Both the position numbers and the translations under genes were made by a program. From assembly GCA_016792805.1 (NCBI GenBank), contig JAEUHX010000011.1, forward strand, positions 1 to 64,000: 64,000 nucleotides of DNA, in the 5' to 3' direction. Below are positions 19,238 through 28,614 of the stretch, piece after piece; within the stretch, counting starts at the first letter, position 1; the number at the start of each line of letters is the position of its first letter. A model generated the notes under the pieces. That model worked only from the letters and a program-made list of their open reading frames with translations. It had not been told where the DNA came from and did no database searches. Source of the stretch: Planctomycetota bacterium. Lineage in GTDB: Bacteria > Planctomycetota > UBA1135 > JACQFD01.

Positions 19238-19546
19238 GGTGGCGCCGACGTCCCCTTGGAGGAAGAGCTGCGCGCGATGGCCGCGCCACGAGCGAATTTT
19301 GAGTTTCATTTCTCGCTTACGCGCGCGACCGACGCAGATCGCACCCGATGGCGCGGCCGCACCGGGCGCTTCGACGCGGCCACGATTCAGCAGATTTGCC
19401 AGGGCATGTCTGACCGCGTCGCATATCTGTGTGGACCCATCTCGATGATGGAGGAGAGCGGTAAGGCGCTCCTGTCCCTTGGCGTCGCAGCCAAAGACAT
19501 CCGCACAGAAGCCTTCGTCGGCGTGAGCCCGACGTTCGGCGGTTGA
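19238..19546 (+). pseudogene. Duplicated 3' end of the flavin reductase gene
   Basis: It encodes the last about 101 residues of the reductase at 6737-7510 ([20 protein letters not shown] ... [12 protein letters not shown]) with scattered substitutions and no FAD domain. The frame is open into unrelated sequence upstream, so a functional protein is unlikely. It marks the right boundary of the island. The 19026-19237 stretch between the IS and this copy shows no gene. Confidence 0.88.
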
Positions 19547-19551
19547 CCGGC

Positions 19552-21408
19552 TCAGAAGCTCAGCTCGAGCCGCAGGGTGGCCGCCACGGCGTCGTCGACG
19601 CCGGCGGCGCCGCCCGGATTTCGGATGTATTGAATATCCGGTTTCAGCGTGAGCCAAGGCGTGAGCTGCGCTTTGTAGAAGAGCTCGAAGGCCGTCTCGG
19701 CGCGGGAGGAAAAGCCCGCGCCGGGATCTCGGCTCAGGTTCGCTGCTGTGACTCCGAAACCACAGATATCTCCATCGCGTCCCGCAATGAGTCCCGTGTA
19801 GGCCACTCCGGTTCCCCAGTGGGAGCCGATCGGAGAAATGTGGTCATCGGCGGCGCCGTATTGTGCAAAGAATCCAAGTCCTTGCGTGTCGTCGTCGACG
19901 TCGGGGTTCTCCCTCAGGAGGACTTGATCGAGACCGGCATACCAGCCGGCGGTGCCGCGATCTGCAGCGCCGTCGAATCGCGTGAAGCTCGAGTCGTGGT
20001 ACCAGGCTCCCGCTTTGAAGCTGCCTTCGTTCCCGCCGAGAGTCCAGCTCAGCTTGGCTTCGCCGATCGAGAAAATATCATTAAAATCCTCGATGGCCGC
20101 GCTGATCGACCGGCGTCCCGTCGGTACCCCGAGCGCGCCGTCGCCGTCATAGATGCCGGCACCGAAGCTGAACCAATCCGTGGGCTCCACGAAGGCGTTG
20201 GCGCTCATAGAGGGATTGGGATATGTGGGGAACATGAAGAAGGTCGTCGGGTCGAGCGCCATCGAGGTGTTCAAGAATTCCGCTCGGTGGACGCCGTAGG
20301 CAAACTCCGAGTTGGCATCCACCTTTCCGAGCTTGAAGCGCAGCACGTCGTCGAAGAGCCGCTGCTCCCATCAAGCCTCATAGATGCCGGAGAAGTCATC
20401 GGCGTCATTATTGGCAAAATACTGCACATCGCCGACGTCATTGATGGAGTCGTGTCCCGTCTGAGAATAGACGCTCACATATCCAGTGCCGCCTTCGAGT
20501 CCGATCAGCGGGTCGAGGTCGAGTCCGGCCTTGAGCATCAAGAGTCCGCGCAGCGCTGTCCGACGGCGGAGCCCTCCGCTCATGACCGCCGAGTAGTCCA
20601 AGACATAGGAACCGTAGAAGTCGATCCCGAGCTCCTGGAGCTTCGTGCGGCGGTCGCCCCAATTCCCTGTGGCGCGCGACCACTCGGTCCACGGCAGACC
20701 TCGTCCGAACCACTCCTTGGTTGTGGGGTCTTCCTCTTCGGCGGGCTCCGATTCCGCCGTGTCGCCTGCGGGTGCCGAGGCCGCCATTCCCTCGCTGGCT
20801 TCGGATGTGTCGCTTTCGGCCGGCTCGGTCGCGGCGATCGCTGGGGCCTTCGGCTGTGCGGGTGCCGACGCGGCGCCCTCGTGATCGGGCTGCGAGGCAG
20901 GCCCATCGATATCCGCAGCGGGCTCGTTGGGCTCGACGCGCAACGCAACCGCTGGTTCGGAGCCGACCGGCTGCGACGCGATCGACGCATCGAGCGCCTC
21001 GCCGCTGGAGGCAGCCTCCTTCGGGGTTTCCAGCGCGACCACGCCGGACGCCATGGGTTCGGCCTCCGGCTCTGCCGGAAGACCGGAGGGCGGGGGAGGA
21101 TCGGTCGGTCGGCCTGCTCGGCCGCCCGCTCGCTTGGTCGCAGGCTTCGAAGAACGGTTTCCCGGAGCCGGCCGCGCAGCAACCTTGGGGGACGACGGCT
21201 TGCTCGTGCCTGCGGCCGGCTTGGGCGCCGTGGCGTAGGCCGAGAGGCTCGAGCTCCAAGCGGGCTTCTTCTTCGAGACTTGCTTCCCAACGCTTCCCGA
21301 GGACTGCAGTGCCAATGCGGTGGGCACTCCAGCGATCAGCAGGAGACCTCCCAAAACGGCAATGGTTCCTGCAGCGCCTCCGTTGCCCTTGGCGTGCTTC
21401 TTCCTCAT
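19552..21408 (-). pseudogene. OprB-family porin interrupted by in-frame TGA
   Basis: A signal anchor (TIAVLGGLLLIAGVPTALA) leads into a long Ala/Pro/Glu-rich linker (residues about 35-225). An OprB-type carbohydrate-selective beta-barrel follows and ends in the outer-membrane motif LRLELSF. Codon 346 is TGA (20373-20371) in YEA-(TGA)-WEQRLF; the next 272 residues continue the barrel in the same frame (618 aa in all). Relatives appear to have Trp at this position (family memory, not searched), so TGG to TGA mutation or a sequencing error is most likely. A SECIS is not convincing, with only a 6-bp stem and a 14-nt loop. Good Shine-Dalgarno (AGAGGGAAG) before 21408. Confidence 0.75.
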
Positions 21409-21667
21409 CGTTGCTTCCCTCTTCCCTTTGCGCCGGAACTGGGGCGCGATCGAACTCCAAGACCGCCTCCCAGGACGGGACTCGGCCGAGGGCAGGGTTC
21501 GAGATTTCGATCCGCGTACCTTGAGCCATCTTCAATCACGCAATCGCGCAGGGAAATCTCTTCCGAAGCTGCCCCTTCCAGCTTGCTTTTCCGGTTCCTG
21601 GGCTAGCTTTCAACGTCCGCGCGTCGCTCCCCGATGGCGCGGCACTCCCAGCTCTCCCCCAAGCCCC

Positions 21668-22027
21668 ATGCTCACCAGCTTTGCTTCGCTCGCCCTCGCA
21701 ATTCTCCTCGGTTCCTCCGCAAGCGCGCCGAGCCCCGTGCGCGCCGAAGGAAAGCTCTCGAGAGATGTGATCGAGGTCTCGGTTCGAGAAGAAGGAGGAC
21801 ACCGATTTGTGGTCGGCCGCCTCTACGCTCCGCGGACGCTGACGCCCTCGGCTGCCAAGCTGAAGGTCGAAGGGCTCGCGTCGGACGGATCTGTGACCTT
21901 CTCCGCAGCCGGAAAAGTGAAGCTTCCGCGCACGACCGAGCGATATCTCGGCGAGCGGATTGCAACTTTCCGGATCGAGATCCCCGCGAACGCAAGCGGA
22001 TCGCTGCGGGTGCTCTCCGCCGAATAG
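21668..22027 (+). CDS. Small secreted protein of unknown function
   Basis: 119 aa with a signal peptide (MLTSFASLALAILLGSSASA) and a short beta-rich mature domain (VIEVSVREEGGHRFVVGRLYAP and ATFRIEIPANASGSLRVL) that looks like an immunoglobulin-like or FxLYD-type fold. A longer ORF upstream to 21320 is probably spurious. It is divergent from the porin, with 259 bp between the starts holding no other gene, and it converges on the next minus-strand gene with 6 bp between stops. Confidence 0.65.
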   Translation: MLTSFASLALAILLGSSASAPSPVRAEGKLSRDVIEVSVREEGGHRFVVGRLYAPRTLTPSAAKLKVEGLASDGSVTFSAAGKVKLPRTTERYLGERIATFRIEIPANASGSLRVLSAE

Positions 22028-22033
22028 TGAAGC

Positions 22034-25024
22034 CTACCTGCCCGGGCGGCCGCCGAAGATCGGCGGCCCCGCGGGGCGCTCTCCCGGCGGAGCTGCAACA
22101 AATTTCAGCGCGAGGCCCGTTGTGCCTCCCGGCGGGATCTCCACGTCGACTTCTTTGTAGGACCTTGAGTCGTTGCGGCCGAAGACCTGAAAGGAGACGC
22201 GATAGGACCCCGGACGAAGCCGTGCCGTCGAGAAGGTGCGTTTCTCGAGGTCGACGTTGACGCGATCCATGGAGGCGACCGTATCGGTTTCCTCCTTTCT
22301 GTTGAAACGCATCATTCCGAATCGCGCCGCCTCCGGGAGGTCGGCCTCGAAGGTTCCCTCAGCGCTCACGCCCTTCACGAGCCGAATCTCCACTTTGGTC
22401 GTCTCGGCGCGAGCGGGAATCGTCACGGTGGCAACACCGTCGGCGAAATCAGGAGCCGTCGCTGTGATTTGATAGGTTCCCGCGGCGATCTCCTCGAAGG
22501 CGAACCGGCCGGTGTCATCGGCCGACGTTCGCTGGCTGCCCCACGCGAATTGTGAGCCCTTCTCAAGGGCACGAATGCGAGCGTTGGCGACGGTCTTGCC
22601 GCCCTCATCGACGACGACGCCCGAGAGCCGCCCGGTCTGGATCTGAAGATCCACAAATGTCTCGGCGTCCGACTCGACGACGACGGCGCGATTGGCCAAT
22701 GCTCCGGGGAACGGGCCCATGGCGGTCGTGCCGCGATGCAGAAGTTGAACGTTATAGGTGCCCGGCGCGACGCGGCCGAGGTCGAAGGTGCCTTGCGCGG
22801 TGATCGCCTTGGGTCGCACCTCGTCGGGACCCGACGCCGTTACAAAATCGCCCGTCGGCACAAGACCATTTACGGTCACTCGGCCGCGGAGAAAGCCGTC
22901 GTCGGGGCGCGGCGCGCGCCCACCCGTTGTGAGGTCGATGTCGATCGAAGTGGTCTGCTCGTCGATCACCTCGCAGGGGGCGCTCGCGTTGTCACTCGCC
23001 ATGGCCATGAAGTCCATGGGGTTGAGCCGAGTCAGCGAATCGCCGCCGAGCACGCGCGGCATGGCCACGACCCGATAATTGCCCGGCGCGAGATGAGTGA
23101 ACTTGAAGCCGCCTTCGAGGCCCGTCACGGTTGTGCGCGGAAGCTGCGGCACGCGCCCCTGGGGCGCGATGGCCACCATGAGTGGCGTTTCCGGCGGGAT
23201 GCCGCCGCGGTGAACGCGCCCTTCGACGGTCCCGCCGACGACGAGCTGTACGGTTGCCGTGCGCGTGCCCGGGATCTCGATTTGTACCCATCCCGACGCA
23301 TAGGCGGGATGGGTGGCAATCAAATTGAACTTTCCCTGACCGAGCGCGCGGACCTGCGCGATTCCCGCGGCGTCGGTCTTGGAACTGCCAAGCGCCATGA
23401 AACCCAAAGATTCGAACCCTCGGTCGGGCCCGCCGAAGACGGTGGCGGCCTCGAGCGGCGACGGCTTGCCGTCCACTTTTCCAAGAACCGTTGCTTCGAC
23501 GGTGAACTCGCGCTCCAGCGTGATGCGTACTTCCGGCTCTCCCGATTCCTCGATGGCCGCCGTCTCCTTGCCGACCGCGAATCCGGGCGCGCGGGCGTAG
23601 ACCCAATATTTTCCTTTGTTGAGCCCGCGCACTCGCGACGCACCCGCTTCGACCGGCTCGGGCTTCACGCGCAGCGGCGGCTCGATTTGTGGCACGAGCG
23701 AGAGCCCCTCGACGGCGCGCTGCACGGCGAGAGTTGCCGCGAGCGGCTTCCCGCGGTCGTCGAGCACTCGCACCAGGATCGATCGCGCGGCCGGCACCAC
23801 GACGCGCACCTCCTCGCCATCGAGATCGAACGTCGAGCCGACGGTCCAATCCTCAACATTCGGAGCGCGCGCGACCCACACGGCCTTCGATCCGCCGATC
23901 CCCGGAACGCGGAACCGACCGTCGGCTCCGCTCAGCACGGGCTTCTTCAGGAAGGCTACAAAATCCGCGGCGAGAGGCGAGGGCATGCCGATCATCACAG
24001 AAGCGCCAGCCACCGCGGCACCCTGCTCGTCGACCACGACTCCTTCAACGGTTTCACCGCGCGCTGCAACAATTTCTCCGAGGTCGCGCTCCGACTGCTT
24101 CGTCGCAGGGAGGGGCTGGGCAAAGCCCGGCATGTTTGAGCCCGTCGCGACGAGGCTCAGCGCGCCCGACGGCGCGCCCTCGATGCGAAAGCGACCTTCT
24201 GCGTCGGTCGTCGCCATCGGCGTGGGTAGTTTCTCAAAGATCTGGTCGGTCCAGCGGGGGAGCTGGAACAGGATCTTCGGGGTGCCCGCCCGCGGACCCA
24301 TTCTCGCCAAGAGCGCCGTTCCAGGCTGCAGGTTGGCGAGCCCGGCCTGAAAGATGATTGGGGGCGCATTGGTGACTCTCACTTGTGCGCCTGCATGCGG
24401 GCGCATCGACTCGTCCACGAGCCGCCCCGTGAGCGTGAGCCATGGGTCGAGCCGGATGTCACCGAGGTCGACCGTCTCGCCCGCCTGCGGCGCGCGATCG
24501 ACGAGCGCGAGAGCGGGACGCGGCCTACCTCCGAGATTCACGCCGACGAGGAAGTAGCCGCGCGGATCGACGCGCTCGAAGCGAAATCGCCCCTCGGCGT
24601 CGGTTGTCCGTTTCTGGGCAGTAAGGTCGAGCTTGAGCGTATCGGGTTGGAAGAGAAGCTGGTCGAGATCGAGGCTGAAGAACTCAATCAGCCCGCCGAG
24701 AAGTTCGACGGGCGCGTTGGGAACAGGACGCCCATCGGGCTCAACGACTCTTCCCACAATTCCGGAGAGCGCTTTCTCATAGGCTTCCGGAAGCTTCGCC
24801 GCCTCCGGGGCCGCGGCAGCGCGCGATGCGGCGCCCGATTGCTCGGATGACGCTGGCGCAGCTCCCGCGGCGTCCGTCACGGCCGTCGTCACAGGCGGGG
24901 GAGCCAGCTCTGCCGCGCCGCGGCCAGCCGTCTCGGAATCCGAGGCGACAAGAATCCACAGAACAGCAGCAGCTGCGATCAGAATGACGGCAGCAATCGC
25001 TGCTCGGAGTCCACCTTTCGACAT
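22034..25024 (-). CDS. Membrane-anchored carboxypeptidase-regulatory repeat protein (paralogue B)
   Basis: 996 aa. An N-terminal membrane anchor (AAIAAVILIAAAAVLWILVA) precedes an Ala/Pro-rich linker. About eight carboxypeptidase-regulatory-like/Cna-B-like beta-sandwich repeats follow, recognised by recurrent G-x-V-V-D-E-x-G-x-P/V-x-x-A and TDAEGRFR..P.G motifs. The C-terminus is Gly/Pro/Arg-rich. Such proteins are envelope scaffolds or adhesins with no catalytic site. It lies 24 bp after a paralogue with the same domain order and many shared phrases (LPEAYEKALSGIVGRVVEPDG versus LPEAYERALSGLVGRIVEPDG), so the pair arose by tandem duplication. Confidence 0.82.
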   Translation of the reverse strand: MSKGGLRAAIAAVILIAAAAVLWILVASDSETAGRGAAELAPPPVTTAVTDAAGAAPASSEQSGAASRAAAAPEAAKLPEAYEKALSGIVGRVVEPDGRPVPNAPVELLGGLIEFFSLDLDQLLFQPDTLKLDLTAQKRTTDAEGRFRFERVDPRGYFLVGVNLGGRPRPALALVDRAPQAGETVDLGDIRLDPWLTLTGRLVDESMRPHAGAQVRVTNAPPIIFQAGLANLQPGTALLARMGPRAGTPKILFQLPRWTDQIFEKLPTPMATTDAEGRFRIEGAPSGALSLVATGSNMPGFAQPLPATKQSERDLGEIVAARGETVEGVVVDEQGAAVAGASVMIGMPSPLAADFVAFLKKPVLSGADGRFRVPGIGGSKAVWVARAPNVEDWTVGSTFDLDGEEVRVVVPAARSILVRVLDDRGKPLAATLAVQRAVEGLSLVPQIEPPLRVKPEPVEAGASRVRGLNKGKYWVYARAPGFAVGKETAAIEESGEPEVRITLEREFTVEATVLGKVDGKPSPLEAATVFGGPDRGFESLGFMALGSSKTDAAGIAQVRALGQGKFNLIATHPAYASGWVQIEIPGTRTATVQLVVGGTVEGRVHRGGIPPETPLMVAIAPQGRVPQLPRTTVTGLEGGFKFTHLAPGNYRVVAMPRVLGGDSLTRLNPMDFMAMASDNASAPCEVIDEQTTSIDIDLTTGGRAPRPDDGFLRGRVTVNGLVPTGDFVTASGPDEVRPKAITAQGTFDLGRVAPGTYNVQLLHRGTTAMGPFPGALANRAVVVESDAETFVDLQIQTGRLSGVVVDEGGKTVANARIRALEKGSQFAWGSQRTSADDTGRFAFEEIAAGTYQITATAPDFADGVATVTIPARAETTKVEIRLVKGVSAEGTFEADLPEAARFGMMRFNRKEETDTVASMDRVNVDLEKRTFSTARLRPGSYRVSFQVFGRNDSRSYKEVDVEIPPGGTTGLALKFVAAPPGERPAGPPIFGGRPGR

Positions 25025-25048
25025 GGGCGATGCCTTGGCCGGCTACGG

Positions 25049-28000
25049 CTATTTGATGGGTGCGGCGCCTTCGCCAGGCTCTGCAGGCTTGGGGGTTTCT
25101 TTGGGCTTCTGCGCGAAGCGAATCTCAATGTCCTCCGCGCCGCCGACGGGCACCTCGAAGTCCACAGGGAGCATCCGCGATGGATCCAAATCTGTAACTT
25201 CATCGGTGGCGTCGGAATCTCGCTCTCCAGCGAACGAGCTGAAGAGCTGCGCTCGGTAACGTCCCGGAGCGAGCGTGCGGATCTCGAACGAGTTGGTCTC
25301 GATATCAATCTGCACCCAGTCGCCCTCCATCTCGGTCCCGTCGATCGGCTGGACCTGCATGCCCGCCCAGCTCCGCTTCTTTGCATCTGGGAAGATCACT
25401 TTTCCGGTGACGACGACCGCCTCCGAAAGCCAGAGATCCACCGTGGGTGGTACACCGCCCTCCGTCACGTCGATCTCGGCGGAAGCCGGTCCGTGATCGG
25501 AGGCCGTCGCGCGCACGCGATATCGTCCGACCGCGAGCTCCTCCAGCTCGAAATGGCCGCGCGCATCGGTGATGGTGCTCGCGAAGCCTCCCGCAGTCGA
25601 CGAGTCGGCTCCCTGATGGATCGGAGACAACATGACCTGGGCTCCGGCGAGCGGCTTGTTCTTGACCTTGGAGCTTACTCTTCCGGAGACCTTCGAACCC
25701 ATGCGGACGGAGATCTCAAGGATCTCCTCCGCGCCGGCGCGCAGCTGCACTTTTCTGGAGCCGATCTGCTGGAAATCGGATCCGCCCGAGCGCATGACCG
25801 AAATTTGATATTCGCCAGCTTTCATCGGGCCGAGATCGAAGGTGCCGTCCGCTGCCGTGCGGGCGCGAGTCCACTCTTCTCCCGAGGCCATGATCATGGC
25901 GCGCGCGAGCGGCTCGCCATTTTTCGTCACGCGCCCACGGATGCGCCCGTCGTTTGCCGTGGCTTCGCGCCCGGCGCGCTGAAGATCGATCTCAATCTTG
26001 GAAGTCTGCTCGTCTTCGACCACAGCTTCGGACTTTGCGGGGCCACCGCCTCCGCCGAAGTTGAAGAGTTCGAAGATATCAAAAAAATCTTCCTTCACTT
26101 TTCCTAGGTTCGTCCCCAGAAATCGTGGAAGGACGAGAACGTTATAGGAGCCGGGAGCCAGGTGTGTGAATCGGAAGGCTCCCTCGAGATCGGTGATCGT
26201 GGACCGCGGCCCCACGACGGATTGAACATCTCCCTTGGGGTCGTCCATCACCGCGAGCACCATCTTGGGCGTGTCGAGGCGCTTGCCGCCGTCGTGCACA
26301 CGCCCTTCGATCGTCCCGCCGACCAGGAGCGAAAGAGACATCTCTCGAGTCTCTGGAAGTGTGACTTCCGCGAACCCCGTGGCATAGCCAGGGTGCGACG
26401 CCACGACGCCCGCCTTGCCTTCGTTCACACATCGCACCAGCGCGATGCCCTCTCGATCCGAGCGCGTCGAGCCTAAGGCAGCAAATCCGCGCCGCTCGAA
26501 GCCGTTGCCGCTCGGAGCCGAGAACACCTGTGCTCCCTCGAGCGGTGCCACTTTTCCTGCCTCCTTGCCGAGGACCGTGACGCGAATCCGGTGCTCCAGC
26601 GTGAGTCGCAATGCGACTTCCGGCTCCGCCGCGCCTTCGATTTCCACTTCCTGGAAATCGATTGCGTAGCCCTCGGCGCGCGCGCCGACGCGATATTTGC
26701 CTTTGGCGAGTCCGCCGACGCGATAGGCGCCGGGCTCGAGCGCAGTGACCGACGCTTTGAGCGGCGTCTCGATCTGTGGGAAGAGCTCTAATCCCTCGAT
26801 GTTCCGCTGCACGGAGATCTTCGCGGAAAGGGGCTTCCCGTCGAGGTCCGTCACGCGAGCCACGAGCGACCTCATCGCGGGAATCGTAATCTTGATCTCG
26901 TCTCCCACGAGATCCTCGGGTTCTCCGAGCGTCCACGTCGCTGATCCCGGAGCGCGCGCTGCGAGGAGCACGCAGTCGCCCGGAAGGCCCTTCGCGCGGA
27001 ATGTTCCCTTCGCGTCAGCTTTCTGTGGCTTGCGCGCGAAGAAGAAGCGATTCCCCGATGGCGCCGACGGAATGCACACACGCACTTCGGCATTGGGAAC
27101 CGGCTTTCCAAGCTCATCGACCACGAGGCCGTCGCACTCTTCGCCGCGATCGAGCGACAAATCGCCGACGTTCTTCTCGGGACCCTTCGAGGCCGGCACG
27201 TTCTGCGAGAGCGGCGGGTGCCCTTCCGATTGCACCAGCAGCGTGAGCGACCCCGACGGGGCGCCCTCGAGTCGGAATGCGCCGTCGGCTCCCGTCGTGG
27301 TGCTGGGGAAAGGCAACTTATCCCAAAGCTTCTCCGCGAAGCGCGGCGGCTGGAACAGCTTTGCGCCAAGCGACGACTCGCGGATCACAAATCCGATGCC
27401 CGGCTCCACGAGACCCACGCCCGCCTGATAAATGATACCTGGAAGGCCGCTCGCCGTGACGCGCGCTCCCGGAATAGGGGAACCGCTCGCGGAGAGCACG
27501 CGGCCGACCAGCGTGAGCGGCGCGTCCAGAATGATGTCGCCGAGGTCGGCGAGCTCTCCCGGGTTGGGAGTGCGATCCACCAGCCGAATTTGTGAGCGTC
27601 CTCTTCCGAGGTTCACGCCGATGGCGTAGTAAAGGCGCGGGTCGACTTTCTTAAAGTGAAACTTCCCTTGGGCGTCCGTTTCGACTTTCTGCTGCTCGAT
27701 CCGAATATCTACATCTTCGGGATGGAACAGAAGCTGATCGATATCCGCGGTCAAGAACTCAAGAATCCCTCCGAGGAGCTCCACTTGTTGCTTCGGCGCG
27801 GGCGTCCCGTCCGGTTCCACAATTCGCCCCACGAGCCCGCTGAGCGCCCGCTCATAGGCCTCGGGGAGCGGCGCCTCCGCCGCCGGGCTTCCCGCCACGT
27901 TGGAGCGTGCGCCGGCTTCTTCGGTGGTGGCGACCACATTTTGGGTCGCGGGCTTCGGGGGCTCGGAGCTGTCCGGCGTTGGCGCCGCGATCGGCTCAGC

Positions 28001-28111
28001 GGGGCCCGTGTGGGCGCGCTCGCCTTGAAGGAAGATCCATGCGGCGAGGGCGAGAGCGAGCACCAGCGCTGCTCCGACAGCGAGGAGCAGGCGGGACGAC
28101 GAATTTGCCAT
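25049..28111 (-). CDS. Membrane-anchored carboxypeptidase-regulatory repeat protein (paralogue A)
   Basis: 1020 aa, starting at 28111 (MANSSSRLLLAVGAALVLAL), which gives a clean membrane anchor; an upstream in-frame start at 28243 adds an unlikely Arg-rich leader. The same repeat organisation as paralogue B is present, with motifs such as TTGADGAFRLEGAPSG and TDAQGKFHFKKVDPR. The C-terminus is EPGEGAAPIK. Two Gly-rich segments differ from paralogue B. It is first of the two-gene unit and divergent from the small membrane protein at 28234. Confidence 0.82.
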   Translation of the reverse strand: MANSSSRLLLAVGAALVLALALAAWIFLQGERAHTGPAEPIAAPTPDSSEPPKPATQNVVATTEEAGARSNVAGSPAAEAPLPEAYERALSGLVGRIVEPDGTPAPKQQVELLGGILEFLTADIDQLLFHPEDVDIRIEQQKVETDAQGKFHFKKVDPRLYYAIGVNLGRGRSQIRLVDRTPNPGELADLGDIILDAPLTLVGRVLSASGSPIPGARVTASGLPGIIYQAGVGLVEPGIGFVIRESSLGAKLFQPPRFAEKLWDKLPFPSTTTGADGAFRLEGAPSGSLTLLVQSEGHPPLSQNVPASKGPEKNVGDLSLDRGEECDGLVVDELGKPVPNAEVRVCIPSAPSGNRFFFARKPQKADAKGTFRAKGLPGDCVLLAARAPGSATWTLGEPEDLVGDEIKITIPAMRSLVARVTDLDGKPLSAKISVQRNIEGLELFPQIETPLKASVTALEPGAYRVGGLAKGKYRVGARAEGYAIDFQEVEIEGAAEPEVALRLTLEHRIRVTVLGKEAGKVAPLEGAQVFSAPSGNGFERRGFAALGSTRSDREGIALVRCVNEGKAGVVASHPGYATGFAEVTLPETREMSLSLLVGGTIEGRVHDGGKRLDTPKMVLAVMDDPKGDVQSVVGPRSTITDLEGAFRFTHLAPGSYNVLVLPRFLGTNLGKVKEDFFDIFELFNFGGGGGPAKSEAVVEDEQTSKIEIDLQRAGREATANDGRIRGRVTKNGEPLARAMIMASGEEWTRARTAADGTFDLGPMKAGEYQISVMRSGGSDFQQIGSRKVQLRAGAEEILEISVRMGSKVSGRVSSKVKNKPLAGAQVMLSPIHQGADSSTAGGFASTITDARGHFELEELAVGRYRVRATASDHGPASAEIDVTEGGVPPTVDLWLSEAVVVTGKVIFPDAKKRSWAGMQVQPIDGTEMEGDWVQIDIETNSFEIRTLAPGRYRAQLFSSFAGERDSDATDEVTDLDPSRMLPVDFEVPVGGAEDIEIRFAQKPKETPKPAEPGEGAAPIK

Positions 28112-28233
28112 AGGGAGGGTCTCTGGCGGCCCAGATCGGAACGAGTGGCGCTCGCTCCAACGCCAGCATGCCGGGCGACCCAGCAATCGGCAACGGAGCG
28201 AAACGGGCGCCTCCGGGATCTGCGGGATTCCCC

Positions 28234-28545
28234 ATGGACCCATCCCTCGAAGCCTGGATCGCTGGCCTCCTGCTCGCGGCCTACTCCACCACGCTCGTTG
28301 TGGTGTTGGTCATGCCGACCAAGCAGCGCGACCCGCAGATCGGTCAGGCGATCGGCTGCCTCATGATCGTTCTACTTGGCCTCCTCGGACTCGGTGGCGC
28401 CCTCGCGGTCGGCATCGCTTGGGAGCTCGGCGCCGTGGTCCACACGATCTTCCTGATCACCGTCTTCCCCGGCGTGATCCTCCTCGCCAACGCCGCGTAC
28501 TTCAGCCTGAGATGGCTAAAGCGTCGGTTCTCGCCGCGGGGCTGA
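28234..28545 (+). CDS. Small integral membrane protein
   Basis: 103 aa with three predicted membrane helices (IAGLLLAAYSTTLVVVLVM, CLMIVLLGLLGLGGALAVGIA and TIFLITVFPGVILLANAAY) and a basic C-terminus (RWLKRRFSPRG), so the tail is probably cytoplasmic. No family is recognised. It lies 69 bp upstream of hutU on the same strand. Confidence 0.65.
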   Translation: MDPSLEAWIAGLLLAAYSTTLVVVLVMPTKQRDPQIGQAIGCLMIVLLGLLGLGGALAVGIAWELGAVVHTIFLITVFPGVILLANAAYFSLRWLKRRFSPRG

Positions 28546-28614
28546 TCGGCGCGCGCGAAAAGACGGCGCGCGAAGCGCGGGAGACTTTCGCCACGGGCAG
28601 ATAAGCTCCCAAAC

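Noticed and set aside
20310..20373. Porin TGA as a fourth firm selenocysteine
   Set aside because: The position fits Trp rather than Cys, and the downstream stem has a large loop unlike the other three.
23390..23430. TTCGAA-containing stretch resembling a tRNA T-arm
   Set aside because: No acceptor or anticodon arm could be formed around it and it lies within a clear repeat-protein gene.
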